Below are positions 18,341 through 27,200 of a stretch of 64,000 bases of DNA, one piece after another (the stretch's first letter is position 1; the number at the start of each line of letters is the position of its first letter). The stretch spans positions 268,684 through 332,683 of the forward strand of contig NZ_LZKL01000033.1 in the NCBI RefSeq assembly GCF_001668725.1, written 5' to 3'. The notes under the pieces were generated by a model. It did no database searches. It was not told the origin of the DNA and saw only the letters and a program-made list of their open reading frames with translations. The DNA comes from Mycobacterium sp. E787. Its GTDB lineage: Bacteria; Actinomycetota; Actinomycetes; Mycobacteriales; Mycobacteriaceae. Position numbers and translations under genes: made by a program.

Positions 18341-18934
18341 GTGGGCGAAACACCCGGCGGGGACATGGTCGCGTTGCGGGTCTCCGACGCCGACCGGAAC
18401 GGCACGATGCGGCGGCTGCACAACGCCGTCGCGCTCGGGCTGATCGACATCGACGAGTTCGAGCAGCGCTCGTCGCAGGTGTCCTACGCGCGCACCCGCG
18501 GCGAGCTCGACCGGCTGGTCGGCGACCTGCCCGGGCCCGGCGCCATCGTCACGTCCGCGGCCGACCGGGTCGAACTGCGCGGCTGGGCGGGCTCGCTGAA
18601 GCGTCACGGCGAATGGACCGTGCCCACCCGGCTGGCCCTGGTGCGCCGGCTGGGTTCGGTCGATCTCGACCTGACCCGGGCCCGTTTCGCGGGCCCGGTG
18701 GTGGTCATCGAACTGGACATCAGGTTCGGTTCGGTGGAGGTCCGGCTGCCCGACGGCGCCAGCGCCTCGATCGACGACGTCGAGGTGTACGTCGGCAGCG
18801 CCAGCGACCGCCGCAAGGACGCGCCGGGCGAGGGCAGGCCGCACGTCGTGCTGACGGGCCGGGTGGTGTGTGGGTCGGTGACCGTCCGGGGGCCGCGGCG
18901 CTCTCTTCTGCGCCGCGGCGCGAGGCGTGATTAA
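18341..18934 (+). CDS. DUF1707 protein (Rv2862c-like)
   Basis: 197 residues. The N-terminal 50 (VSDADRNGTMRRLHNAVALG, LIDIDEFEQRSSQV) are DUF1707, a domain common in actinobacteria and often attached to stress-response membrane proteins. The rest (residues 65-185) is beta-rich with repeated GSVEVRLPDGA-type strands, like the cell-wall-active antibiotic response (LiaF-type) C-terminal domain. No membrane helix. A TAAATT box 6 bases before the GTG implies a leaderless mRNA. Confidence 0.75.
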   Translation: MGETPGGDMVALRVSDADRNGTMRRLHNAVALGLIDIDEFEQRSSQVSYARTRGELDRLVGDLPGPGAIVTSAADRVELRGWAGSLKRHGEWTVPTRLALVRRLGSVDLDLTRARFAGPVVVIELDIRFGSVEVRLPDGASASIDDVEVYVGSASDRRKDAPGEGRPHVVLTGRVVCGSVTVRGPRRSLLRRGARRD

Positions 18935-18943
18935 GCTGGCCCC

Positions 18944-19801
18944 ATGCCTGCTCGCACCGCCCTTTCCCCGGGAGTGATCTCGCCGACTCTGCCCGTGCCG
19001 GGCCGCATCCCGCGCCCGGAATACGTCGGCAAGCCGACCGCCCAGGAGGGCAGCGAGCCGTGGGTGCAGACGCCGGAGGTCATCGAGAAGATGCGCGTGG
19101 CCGGCCGGATCGCGGCCGGCGCCCTGGCCGAGGCGGGCAAGGCGGTCGCTCCCGGCGTGACGACCGACGAGCTGGACCGGATCGCCCACGAGTACATGAT
19201 CGACAACGGGGCCTACCCGTCGACGCTGGGCTACAAGGGCTTCCCGAAGTCGTGCTGCACGTCCCTCAACGAGGTGATCTGCCACGGCATCCCGGACTCG
19301 ACGGTGATCGAGGACGGCGACATCGTCAACATCGACGTCACCGCCTACATCGACGGCGTGCACGGCGACACCAACGCGACGTTCCTGGCCGGCGACGTCT
19401 CCGAGGAGCACCGGCTGCTGGTGGAGCGGACGCGCGAGGCCACGATGCGCGCGATCAACGCCGTCAAACCGGGCCGCGCGCTCTCGGTCGTCGGCCGCGT
19501 CATCGAGTCGTACGCTAACCGGTTCGGGTACAACGTGGTTCGCGACTTCACCGGCCACGGAATCGGCACCACGTTTCACAACGGGCTGGTCGTCCTGCAC
19601 TACGAGCAGCCCTCCGTGGCGACGATGATCCAGCCCGGCATGACGTTCACCATCGAGCCGATGATCAACCTCGGCGCGCTGGACTACGAGATCTGGGGCG
19701 ACGGCTGGACCGTGGTCACCAAGGACCGCAAGTGGACCGCCCAGTTCGAGCACACCCTGCTGGTCACCGACACCGGCGCCGAGATCCTGACTTGTCTCTA
19801 G
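18944..19801 (+). CDS. mapB: Methionine aminopeptidase, type I with N-terminal extension
   Basis: 285 residues. Removes the initiator Met from nascent proteins. The first 40 residues ([20 protein letters not shown]) are the proline-rich linker typical of actinobacterial MapB. Metal ligands are visible: Asp in [20 protein letters not shown], His in [10 protein letters not shown], Glu in FTIEPM and in [15 protein letters not shown] lies 6 bases before the ATG, again a leaderless arrangement. The stop codon ends one base before the 60-bp palindrome region. Confidence 0.95.
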   Translation: MPARTALSPGVISPTLPVPGRIPRPEYVGKPTAQEGSEPWVQTPEVIEKMRVAGRIAAGALAEAGKAVAPGVTTDELDRIAHEYMIDNGAYPSTLGYKGFPKSCCTSLNEVICHGIPDSTVIEDGDIVNIDVTAYIDGVHGDTNATFLAGDVSEEHRLLVERTREATMRAINAVKPGRALSVVGRVIESYANRFGYNVVRDFTGHGIGTTFHNGLVVLHYEQPSVATMIQPGMTFTIEPMINLGALDYEIWGDGWTVVTKDRKWTAQFEHTLLVTDTGAEILTCL

Positions 19802-19802
19802 C

Positions 19803-19862
19803 GCGAGCAGACACAAAAGCCCCTGTTTCGACCCGAAATTGGGGGCTTTTGCGTCTGTTCGC
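19803..19862. repeat. 60-bp palindromic element, intergenic copy
   Basis: Left arm GCGAGCAGACACAAAAGCCC, right arm GGGCTTTTGCGTCTGTTCGC with a variable middle; the outer 21-base arms pair with three mismatches. It fills the whole mapB-cobQ spacer and may serve as a bidirectional terminator (CTTTTG tract). An element with the same arms and the same 60-bp length sits inside hypF at 35155-35214. Confidence 0.85.
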
Positions 19863-19865
19863 CAC

Positions 19866-21371
19866 ATGGCGGTGAGCGGGGCGCTGCTGGTGGCCGGCAC
19901 CAGCTCCGACGCCGGGAAATCGGTGGTGGTGGCGGGGTTGTGCCGGTTGCTGGCGCGGCGCGGCGTCAAGGTGGCGCCGTTCAAGGCGCAGAACATGTCC
20001 AACAACTCCGTGGTCACCGTCGAGGGCGGCGAGATCGGGCGCGCCCAGGCGCTGCAGGCGCGGGCGGCGGGGCTCGCCCCCAGCGTGCGATTCAACCCGA
20101 TCCTGCTCAAGCCGGGCGGTGACCGGACGTCGCAGCTGGTGATCCGGGGTCAGGTGGCCGAGTCGGTGACCGCGGCCGGCTATGTGCGGCACCGCGACCG
20201 GCTCGCGGGCATCGTCGCGGACGAGTTGTCTTGCCTGCGTGACGAATTCGACGCGGTGATCTGCGAGGGTGCCGGGTCGCCCGCCGAGATCAACCTGCGG
20301 GACACGGATTTGGCGAACATGGGGCTGGCCCGCGCCGCGAACCTGCCGGTGATCCTGGTGGGCGACATCGACCGCGGCGGACTGCTGGCCCACCTGTTCG
20401 GGACGGTCGCGGTGCTCGAGCCCGACGACCAGGCGCTGATCGCCGGCTTCGTCGTCAACAAGTTCCGCGGGGATCCGGCGCTGCTGGAACCCGGGCTGCG
20501 CCGGCTGCACGCCCTGACCGGCCGCCCGACCTACGGCGTGCTGCCCTACGCCGACGAGCTGTGGCTGGACGCCGAGGACTCGCTGTCGGTGGTCGCGCAC
20601 CGCGTCGTGGGAACGCCGGCGCCGCCGCGCGGCGACGAGTGGCTGCGGGTGGCCGCGGTCCGGCTGCCCCGGATTTCCAACTCCACGGACGTCGAGGCGC
20701 TGGCGTGCGAGCCCGGGCTGCTGGTGCGCTGGGCCGCCGACCCCGCCGACCTGGCCGACGCCGACCTGATCGTGCTGCCGGGCAGCAAGGCCACCGTCGC
20801 CGACCTGTCCTGGCTGCGCGAGCGCGGCCTGGCCGGCGCGATCGCCGGCCACGCCCGGGCCGGGAAGCCGGTGCTGGGCATCTGCGGCGGGTTCCAGATG
20901 CTGTGCGAGCGCATCGAGGACACGGTGGAATCCGGTGCCGGCGAGGTCGCCGGCCTGGGCCTGCTGGACGCCGACATCGCCTTCGAGCCGACCAAGGTGC
21001 TGCGCCGCTGGGAGCGGCCCCTGGCCGGCTACGAGATCCACCAAGGGCGGCTGGCCCGGTGCGCCGAGGACCCGTGGTTCACCGTCGGGTCGCAACCGCA
21101 CGGCATCGTAAGGGGCGCCGTCTACGGGACCCACTGGCACGGCCTGCTCGACAACGACGACTTCCGCCGCGCGTGGCTCACCCGGGTCGCCGCCGCGGCG
21201 GGGCGCAGCGGGTTCGTGTTCGCCGACACCGACGTCACCGCGCGGCGCGATGGCCAACTGGACGCGATCGCCGACCTGCTGGCCGCCCATCTCGACGTCG
21301 ACGCCGTCCTGGGCCTTTTGGACGGGCCGCCGCCGCGGCGGCCGTGTCTCGCGAGCCGGCTGCAGCCGTGA
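19866..21371 (+). CDS. cobQ: Cobyric acid synthase
   Basis: 501 residues. Amidates side chains b, d, e and g of adenosylcobyrinic acid a,c-diamide using glutamine and ATP. The N-terminal ATPase domain has [15 protein letters not shown] and KAQNMSNNS; the C-terminal glutamine-amidotransferase domain has the nucleophile Cys in [12 protein letters not shown] and His in [12 protein letters not shown]. CobO and CobB are encoded 32 kb away in this window. The ATG at 19866 directly follows the palindrome; an upstream in-frame TTG lies inside the palindrome and is rejected. Confidence 0.95.
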   Translation: MAVSGALLVAGTSSDAGKSVVVAGLCRLLARRGVKVAPFKAQNMSNNSVVTVEGGEIGRAQALQARAAGLAPSVRFNPILLKPGGDRTSQLVIRGQVAESVTAAGYVRHRDRLAGIVADELSCLRDEFDAVICEGAGSPAEINLRDTDLANMGLARAANLPVILVGDIDRGGLLAHLFGTVAVLEPDDQALIAGFVVNKFRGDPALLEPGLRRLHALTGRPTYGVLPYADELWLDAEDSLSVVAHRVVGTPAPPRGDEWLRVAAVRLPRISNSTDVEALACEPGLLVRWAADPADLADADLIVLPGSKATVADLSWLRERGLAGAIAGHARAGKPVLGICGGFQMLCERIEDTVESGAGEVAGLGLLDADIAFEPTKVLRRWERPLAGYEIHQGRLARCAEDPWFTVGSQPHGIVRGAVYGTHWHGLLDNDDFRRAWLTRVAAAAGRSGFVFADTDVTARRDGQLDAIADLLAAHLDVDAVLGLLDGPPPRRPCLASRLQP

Positions 21372-21411
21372 AACCTCGCGCGAGCTGGCCCATTGGCTGT
21401 AGCGTGCGTGA

Positions 21412-21972
21412 GTGCACTCGATGATGAACACGCTCGACGGGTTTCCCGTCCCGGTGTCCGTCGCCGGCCCGGAAAAGGGCGTCGTCGTCGTCATCCTCGG
21501 CGACCAGGAGCGTGCCCCCGTCGCGTATGACGCGGTGTGCGAGCGCCTGCACACCGCCTCGTTGCGGACCGTCGTCATCGGACTGGACCAACGGCTGACG
21601 GCCAAATCGGTTGTCGGCATCCTCGATGCGCTGGGCATCCGCTGGGCCGTGGTCTTCGGCGACCGCGCCGGCGGTGAGCTGGCCTGGGAACTGGCGGCCA
21701 CGCGGCTGGGCCGGTTCGTGGGTCTGATCGTCATCGACCGCGGGCATCCGCGGGTGCCCGACCCCGGCGGGGTGGTCCGCGACGAGCACTGCCCGCCGGT
21801 GGAAATCGGCACCACGGTGCTGGTCAGCTCCGCGGCCGCCAAGGCTGCGGCCGACGCCAGCCAGCGGTACGTCTACGCCGAATACCGCGTCGTGGACCTG
21901 GGCCGGCGCACCGTGCAGGAGTCGACGGCGCAGCTGGCCGCCGAGATCGTCTTGCGCACCAGCACCTGGTAG
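21412..21972 (+). CDS. Small alpha/beta-hydrolase-like protein
   Basis: 186 residues. The pattern VVVVILGDQE ... VVIGLDQRL ... WAVVFGDRAGGELAWELAAT ... LIVIDRG is that of a truncated alpha/beta-hydrolase fold. The nucleophile elbow reads GDRAG rather than GxSxG, with Asp in place of Ser, so a normal esterase reaction is unlikely. The gene ends 5 bases before glnA4, so it may be the first gene of that operon. GTG 21412 or ATG 21421 can start it; no clear Shine-Dalgarno. Confidence 0.6.
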   Translation: MHSMMNTLDGFPVPVSVAGPEKGVVVVILGDQERAPVAYDAVCERLHTASLRTVVIGLDQRLTAKSVVGILDALGIRWAVVFGDRAGGELAWELAATRLGRFVGLIVIDRGHPRVPDPGGVVRDEHCPPVEIGTTVLVSSAAAKAAADASQRYVYAEYRVVDLGRRTVQESTAQLAAEIVLRTSTW

Positions 21973-21977
21973 CCGCG

Positions 21978-23360
21978 GTGAGTTCTGCGGGCGGTTCGGA
22001 CTCGGCGATGTTGTCGCTGGCCGCGCTGGAACAGCTGGTGCAACGCGGCGTGGTGGACACCGTCATCGTGGCGTTCGCCGACATGCAGGGCAGGCTGGTC
22101 GGCAAGCGCATGGCCGCCGGGCTGTTCGTCGACGAGGTCGCCGCGCACGGCGCCGAGTGCTGCAGCTATCTGCTGGCCGTCGACGTCGACATGAACACCG
22201 TGTCCGGGTATGCGATGTCGAGCTGGCAGACCGGCTACGGCGACATGGTGATGACCCCGGACCTGTCCACCCTGCGCCTCACCCCGTGGCTGCACGGCAC
22301 CGCGCTGGTGATCGCCGACCTCGGCTGGGCCGGCGGCGGTGAGGTCGCCGTCGCGCCCCGGGCGGTCCTGCGCCGCCAGCTCGACCGGCTGGGCGCCCGC
22401 GGGCTGACCGCCGACGTCGCCACCGAGCTCGAGTTCATGGTGTTCGACGAGTCGTACCGGCAGGCCTGGGCCGGCGGCTACCGCGGGCTGACGCCCGCCA
22501 GCGACTACAACATCGACTACGCGATGCTGGCGTCGTCGCGCATGGAGCCGCTGCTGCGCGACATCCGGCACGGCATGGCGGGGGCGGGCCTGCGGTTCGA
22601 GGCCGTCAAGGGCGAGTGCAACAGGGGCCAGCAGGAGATCGGCTTCCGCTACGACGAGGCGCTGGTCACCTGCGACAACCACGTGATCTACAAGAACGGC
22701 GCCAAGGAGATCGCCGACCAGCACGGCAAGAGCCTGACGTTCATGGCGAAATACGATGGGGCCGAAGGCAACAGCTGCCACATCCATCTGTCGCTGCGCG
22801 ATGGGGACGGCGTCGCGGTGTTCGACGACGGCGACCGCCCGCACGGCATGTCCGCGACGTTCGGCAGTTTCCTCGCAGGCCTGCTGGCCACCGTGCGCGA
22901 ACTGACGTTGTTCTACGCGCCGAACATCAACTCCTACAAGCGGTTTGCCGACGGCAGCTTCGCGCCCACGGCGGTGGCCTGGGGGCTGGACAACCGCACC
23001 TGCGCGCTGCGGGTGGTGGGCCACGGCCGCAACATCCGCGTCGAATGCCGGGTGCCCGGCGGCGACGTCAACCCCTACCTCGCGGTGGCGGCGCTCATCG
23101 CCGGGGGGCTGCACGGTATCGATCAGGGCCTGCAACCACCGGCGCCGTACGTCGGGAACGCCTACGAGGCAACGGGACTCGAGCGGCTGCCCACCACGTT
23201 GGCCGACGCGGCCGCGGTGTTCGGGGCGTCGGCGCTCGCGCGGGAGGCGTTCGGCGACGACGTCGTCGCGCATTACCTGAACAACGCGCGCGTGGAGTTG
23301 GCGGCCTTCAATGCGGCGGTCACGGACTGGGAGAGGATGCGTGGGTTTGAGCGGCTCTGA
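21978..23360 (+). CDS. glnA4: Glutamine synthetase-like gamma-glutamyl-amine ligase
   Basis: 460 residues, full-length GS fold. ATP/metal residues are visible in TELEFMVFDESY, NSCHIHLSLRDGDG and NINSYKRFADGSFAPTAVAW, and RVVGHGRNIRVECRVPGGDV. It matches Rv2860c (GlnA4). Related actinobacterial GlnA-like enzymes gamma-glutamylate polyamines or ethanolamine rather than ammonia. The neighbours (PuuD-like hydrolase, aldehyde dehydrogenase, SDR) support an amine-catabolic role. The true substrate cannot be told from sequence. Confidence 0.85.
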   Translation: MSSAGGSDSAMLSLAALEQLVQRGVVDTVIVAFADMQGRLVGKRMAAGLFVDEVAAHGAECCSYLLAVDVDMNTVSGYAMSSWQTGYGDMVMTPDLSTLRLTPWLHGTALVIADLGWAGGGEVAVAPRAVLRRQLDRLGARGLTADVATELEFMVFDESYRQAWAGGYRGLTPASDYNIDYAMLASSRMEPLLRDIRHGMAGAGLRFEAVKGECNRGQQEIGFRYDEALVTCDNHVIYKNGAKEIADQHGKSLTFMAKYDGAEGNSCHIHLSLRDGDGVAVFDDGDRPHGMSATFGSFLAGLLATVRELTLFYAPNINSYKRFADGSFAPTAVAWGLDNRTCALRVVGHGRNIRVECRVPGGDVNPYLAVAALIAGGLHGIDQGLQPPAPYVGNAYEATGLERLPTTLADAAAVFGASALAREAFGDDVVAHYLNNARVELAAFNAAVTDWERMRGFERL

Positions 23361-24135
23361 GTCGGACGGTGGCGACCCGCGTCGCCCGGCTACGCCGCGC
23401 TTGCGATCGCCACGTAGCCGGCCCGTCGTCGGCCTGACGGCTTATCTCGAGCAGATCCGTACCGGGGTGTGGGACATCGCCGCCGGATATCTACCCGCCG
23501 ATTACTTCGAGGGCGTCGTCATGGCCGGCGGCATCGCGACACTGGTGCCGCCGCAGCCGATGGACGCCGAGGCGGCCGGTGCGCTGCTGGACAGCCTGGA
23601 CGCGCTGGTGATCACGGGGGGCTACGACCTCGACCCCGCCCATTACGGCCAGGATCCGCACCCGGCCACCGACGCGCCCCGCACCGATCGCGACGACCTG
23701 GAATTCGCGCTGCTGCGCGGCGCCCTGGACCGCGGCCTGCCGGTGCTGGGCATCTGCCGCGGCGCCCAGGTGCTCAACGTGGCGTTCGGCGGCACGCTGC
23801 ACCAGCACCTGCCCGACGTGCTGGGTCACGGCGGGCACCGGGCGGGCAACGGGGTGTTCACCCGGCTGCCGGTGCGCACGGTCGCGGGCACCCGGCTCGC
23901 CGCGCTGCTCGGCGAATCCGCCGACGCGCCCTGCTATCACCATCAGGCCATCGACAAGGTGGGTGACGGCCTGGTGGTCAGCGCGATCGACGCCGACGGC
24001 GTGGTCGAGGCCGTCGAGCTGCCCGGCGAGCCGTTTGTGCTCGCGGTGCAGTGGCACCCGGAGAAGTCGCTCGACGACCCGCGGCTGTTCAAGGCGTTGG
24101 TGCAGGCCGCGCGATCGTCCGCGGAAAGCCGATGA
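23341..24135 (+). CDS. PuuD-like class I glutamine amidotransferase (Rv2859c-like)
   Basis: 264 residues. Peptidase C26-type fold: nucleophile Cys in VLGICRGAQVLNVAFGG, and His-Glu in VQWHPEKS. In E. coli PuuD hydrolyses gamma-glutamyl-GABA to Glu and GABA. The start (GTG 23341) overlaps the glnA4 end by 20 bases. Residues 9-24 (DGGDPRRPATPRLRSP) are encoded by a 47-bp dispersed repeat, so the N-terminus is a repeat-derived extension before the conserved RPVVGLTAYLEQ. It overlaps aldC by 4 bases. Confidence 0.85.
   Translation: MGLSGSESDGGDPRRPATPRLRSPRSRPVVGLTAYLEQIRTGVWDIAAGYLPADYFEGVVMAGGIATLVPPQPMDAEAAGALLDSLDALVITGGYDLDPAHYGQDPHPATDAPRTDRDDLEFALLRGALDRGLPVLGICRGAQVLNVAFGGTLHQHLPDVLGHGGHRAGNGVFTRLPVRTVAGTRLAALLGESADAPCYHHQAIDKVGDGLVVSAIDADGVVEAVELPGEPFVLAVQWHPEKSLDDPRLFKALVQAARSSAESR
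23367..23413. repeat. 47-bp dispersed repeat, copy inside the amidotransferase gene
   Basis: CGGTGGCGACCCG ... CGCGCTTGCGATCGCCAC. Terminal arms GTGGCGA/TCGCCAC pair perfectly. The core ...CGCCCGGCTACGCCGCGCTTGCGATCG... is nearly identical to copies at 40.8 and 47.1 kb. Here it is read in frame as part of the protein N-terminus. Confidence 0.85.
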
Positions 24136-25496
24136 CCGCAACGCAATTGGTCAACCCCGCGACCGAGGAGGTGCTGACGTCGGTCGACCTGTGTGACGCG
24201 GCCGCGGTCGACGACGCCGTGGCGCGCGCCGCGGCGGCCCAGCGGCGCTGGGCGCGGCTGGCCCCGGCGCAACGCGCCGAGGGCCTCCGGGCGTTCGCCG
24301 CCGCGGTCGACGCGCACGCCGACGAGCTGGCCGCGCTGGAGGTGGCCAACGCCGGGCACCCGATCGCGTCGGCCGAATGGGAGGCCGGCCACGTCCGCGA
24401 CGTGCTGACGTTCTACGCGGGCAGCCCGGAACGCCTGTCCGGCAGGCAGATTCCGGTCGCCGGCGGGCTCGACGTGACGTTCAACGAACCGCTGGGCGTG
24501 GTCGGCGTGATCACGCCGTGGAACTTCCCGATGATGATCGCCTCCTGGGGCATCGCGCCCGCGCTGGCCGCCGGCAACGCCGTGTTGGTCAAACCCGCCG
24601 AATGGACGCCGCTGACCACGCTCCGGCTCGGCGAGCTGGCGGCGCAGGCCGGGCTCGATCCGGACCTGCTGCAGGTGCTGCCCGGCACGGGCGCGGTGGT
24701 GGGGGAGCGGCTCGTCACCCACCCGGGCGTGCGCAAGGTCGTGTTCACCGGCTCAACCGAGGTGGGCAAGCGGGTGATGGCCGGCGCGGCGGCCCACGTC
24801 AAGCGGGTGACCCTGGAACTGGGCGGCAAGAGCGCCAACATCGTGTTCGCCGACTGCGACCTGGAGCGCGCGGCCGCGACCGCCCCCGCCGGGGTGTTCG
24901 ACAACGCCGGGCAGGACTGCTGCGCCCGTAGCCGGATCCTGGTGCAGCGCAACGTGTATGACCGGTTCATGGAACTGCTCGAGCCCGCGGTGCGGGCCGT
25001 CGCCGTCGGGAACCCCGCCTCAAGGGACACCGAGATGGGCCCGCTGGTATCGGCGGCGCACCGCGACAGGGTGGCCTCCTACGTGCCCGACGACGCCCCC
25101 GTCGCCTTTCGCGGCACCGCGCCGTCGGGCCCCGGGTTCTGGTTCCCGCCAACGGTACTCACGCCGCGGCGCACCGACCGCAGCGTCACCGAGGAGATCT
25201 TCGGCCCGGTCGTCACCGTGCTGCCGTTCGACGACGAGCACGACGCCATCGCGGTGGCCAACGACACCGCCTACGGCCTGTCGGGGTCGATCTGGACCGA
25301 CGACCTGTCCCGCGCCCTGCGGGTGTCGCGGGCGATCGAGTCCGGCAACCTGTCGGTGAACTCGCACTCGTCGGTCCGCTACAACACCCCCTTCGGGGGT
25401 TTCAAGCAGTCGGGGTTGGGCCGCGAGCTCGGCCCGGACGCGCCGCTGCAATTCACCGAGACCAAGAACGTCTTCATCGCGATCGAGGAGCCTTAA
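24132..25496 (+). CDS. aldC: NAD(P)-dependent aldehyde dehydrogenase (AldC-like)
   Basis: 454 residues. ALDH superfamily: TPWNFPMMIASWGIAPALAA, VFTGSTEVGKRVM (cofactor), LELGGKSANIVFADCD with the general-base Glu, and catalytic Cys in DNAGQDCCARSRI. C-terminal FGGFKQSGLGRELGPDA is standard. It matches Rv2858c. In a Puu-type pathway it would oxidise a gamma-glutamyl-aminoaldehyde made from the GlnA4 product. The ATG overlaps the upstream stop (ATGA) and the downstream gene starts right after its stop, so the block is one operon. Confidence 0.88.
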   Translation: MTATQLVNPATEEVLTSVDLCDAAAVDDAVARAAAAQRRWARLAPAQRAEGLRAFAAAVDAHADELAALEVANAGHPIASAEWEAGHVRDVLTFYAGSPERLSGRQIPVAGGLDVTFNEPLGVVGVITPWNFPMMIASWGIAPALAAGNAVLVKPAEWTPLTTLRLGELAAQAGLDPDLLQVLPGTGAVVGERLVTHPGVRKVVFTGSTEVGKRVMAGAAAHVKRVTLELGGKSANIVFADCDLERAAATAPAGVFDNAGQDCCARSRILVQRNVYDRFMELLEPAVRAVAVGNPASRDTEMGPLVSAAHRDRVASYVPDDAPVAFRGTAPSGPGFWFPPTVLTPRRTDRSVTEEIFGPVVTVLPFDDEHDAIAVANDTAYGLSGSIWTDDLSRALRVSRAIESGNLSVNSHSSVRYNTPFGGFKQSGLGRELGPDAPLQFTETKNVFIAIEEP

Positions 25497-26273
25497 GTGA
25501 TCGACCTGACCCAACGGCTGGCGGGCCGCGTCGCGGTGGTCACCGGCGGTGGCGGCGGCATCGGCCTGGCCGCCGCGCGGCGGATGCACGCCGAAGGCGC
25601 GACCATCGTGGTCGGCGACGTCGACCGCGACGCGGGCGCCGCGGCCGCCGAGGAGCTGTCCGGTTTGTTCGTGCCGACCGATGTTTCCGACGAGGGCGCG
25701 GTCAACGCGCTGTTCGACGCGGCGGCGCAGGCCTACGGCCGGGTCGACATCGCGTTCAACAACGCCGGCATCTCTCCGCCCGACGACGATGTCATCGAGA
25801 CCACGGAACTTGCTGCGTGGCAACGGGTTCAGGACGTCAACCTGAAATCGGTGTACCTGTGCTGCCGGGCCGCGCTGCGCCACATGGTGCCCGCGCAGAA
25901 GGGCTCGATCATCAACACGGCGTCGTTCGTCGCGGTGCTGGGATCGGCGACGTCGCAGATCTCCTACACCGCCTCCAAGGGCGGTGTGCTGGCGATGTCG
26001 CGGGAACTGGGCGTGCAGTACGCGAGGCAGGGCATCCGCGTCAACGCGCTGTGCCCGGGGCCGGTCAACACCCCGCTGCTGCAGGAGCTGTTCGCCACGG
26101 ACCCCGAGCGCGCCGCCCGCCGCCTGGTGCACGTTCCGTTGGGCCGCTTCGCCGAGCCCGACGAAATCGCCGCCGCGGTGGCCTTTCTGGCCAGCGACGA
26201 CGCGTCGTTCATCACCGCCTCGACGTTCCTGGTCGACGGCGGCATCAGCTCGGCCTACGTCACCCCGCTCTGA
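25497..26273 (+). CDS. Short-chain dehydrogenase/reductase (Rv2857c-like)
   Basis: 258 residues, complete classical SDR: cofactor site VTGGGGGIGLAAARRM at residue 17, acidic VGDVDRDAG favouring NAD, NNAGISPPDDD, and the catalytic Ser with SYTASKGGVLAMS. Ends FLVDGGISSAYVTPL. The GTG follows the aldC stop directly. It closes the glnA4 operon; the substrate is unknown. It ends exactly where the convergent PPE gene ends. Confidence 0.88.
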   Translation: MIDLTQRLAGRVAVVTGGGGGIGLAAARRMHAEGATIVVGDVDRDAGAAAAEELSGLFVPTDVSDEGAVNALFDAAAQAYGRVDIAFNNAGISPPDDDVIETTELAAWQRVQDVNLKSVYLCCRAALRHMVPAQKGSIINTASFVAVLGSATSQISYTASKGGVLAMSRELGVQYARQGIRVNALCPGPVNTPLLQELFATDPERAARRLVHVPLGRFAEPDEIAAAVAFLASDDASFITASTFLVDGGISSAYVTPL

Positions 26274-27128
26274 CTAGGCGACGGTGCCGCGGTACACGGC
26301 GACGGGCGCCGAGGCCGTCGCCCAGGCCGGCGGCGCAGACAGCGTCCCGACCGGCGTCCCGCGACCGAGCCGTGGGCCGGAAGCCGGGCGGCCCGGCTTG
26401 GTGAGCAGGGCGCACAACGCCGCGCGTTTGTTGCGGGCATTCAGGTGCTTGATCGCGGAGTCCGACGGCGCCGACAGCGAACTCAGCCTGGACAGTGCGG
26501 CTGTGGCCGGCGCGAGCTGGGCGTCCAACGACGTCAGCGGCGACGCCGAAAGCGCCTGCAACGCTTCGGGAATCGTCGACATCACCCGGGCGCCGGCCGA
26601 TACCACGTCCGGGGCCGATTTCAGGGCCCAGGTGCCCGCGCCGTGGTCGCCCGGCGGCGAAGCGAACGGCGTCAGCGATGTCGCCTCCGCCGAGGCGGCG
26701 GCGTAGGCGTACATCGTGGCGGCGTCGCGGGCCCACATCCGCTCGTACTCCGCGTCGGCGTCCGCGATCGCCGCGCTGGCCTGCCCCAGGCAGTTTTCGC
26801 CGGCCAGTGACCGCCGCCGCGCACGGTTGGCGGTGATCTCCAGCGGCGGCACCATCGCCTCGCATGCCGAGCGATGGGCGTCGGCCGCCGCCGCGAGCCG
26901 CGTCGCCGCCTGGTGGGCTTGGGCGGCGGCGATGTCCAGCCAGTCGGTGTACGGCGTCGTGTCGTGTCGTGCCATTTTTGCCGTGACGGCGCGGTAGTCG
27001 GCGGCCGCGGTGCTCAGCCGAACGGCCAGCCCGTCCCAGGCCGCGGCGGCCAGGGTCATCGGTCCCGCGCCGGGACCGGAATACATCAGCCCGGAGTTGA
27101 TTTCCGGTGCCAGCGTCGCGAAATCCAT
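26274..27128 (-). CDS. PPE family protein, short PPE-SVP-like
   Basis: 284 residues. The start MDFATLAPEINSGLMYSGPG is the PPE domain, except that PPE is replaced by APE; the WxG motif is AAAAWDGLAVRL. Near the C-terminus GTLSAPPAWATASAPV resembles the SVP motif (GxxSxPxxW), placing it near the PPE-SVP subfamily. PPE proteins are normally exported by ESX type VII systems in complex with a PE partner, but no PE gene is adjacent. GAGGTGG precedes the ATG at 27128. It marks the left border of the accessory hydrogenase region. Confidence 0.82.
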   Translation of the reverse strand: MDFATLAPEINSGLMYSGPGAGPMTLAAAAWDGLAVRLSTAAADYRAVTAKMARHDTTPYTDWLDIAAAQAHQAATRLAAAADAHRSACEAMVPPLEITANRARRRSLAGENCLGQASAAIADADAEYERMWARDAATMYAYAAASAEATSLTPFASPPGDHGAGTWALKSAPDVVSAGARVMSTIPEALQALSASPLTSLDAQLAPATAALSRLSSLSAPSDSAIKHLNARNKRAALCALLTKPGRPASGPRLGRGTPVGTLSAPPAWATASAPVAVYRGTVA

Positions 27129-27200
27129 TACCACCTCGGTTTTGACATGGACTCTCCCCTGAGATAGACGCAGGGGTTACACGGTTGGTTCGCTGATCGA

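Noticed and set aside
17846..20110. A 754-codon minus-strand frame opposite the PBP, DUF1707 and mapB genes
   Set aside because: Codon-bias shadow: Arg/Gly/Asp-rich, crosses several real gene boundaries and has no recognisable domain.
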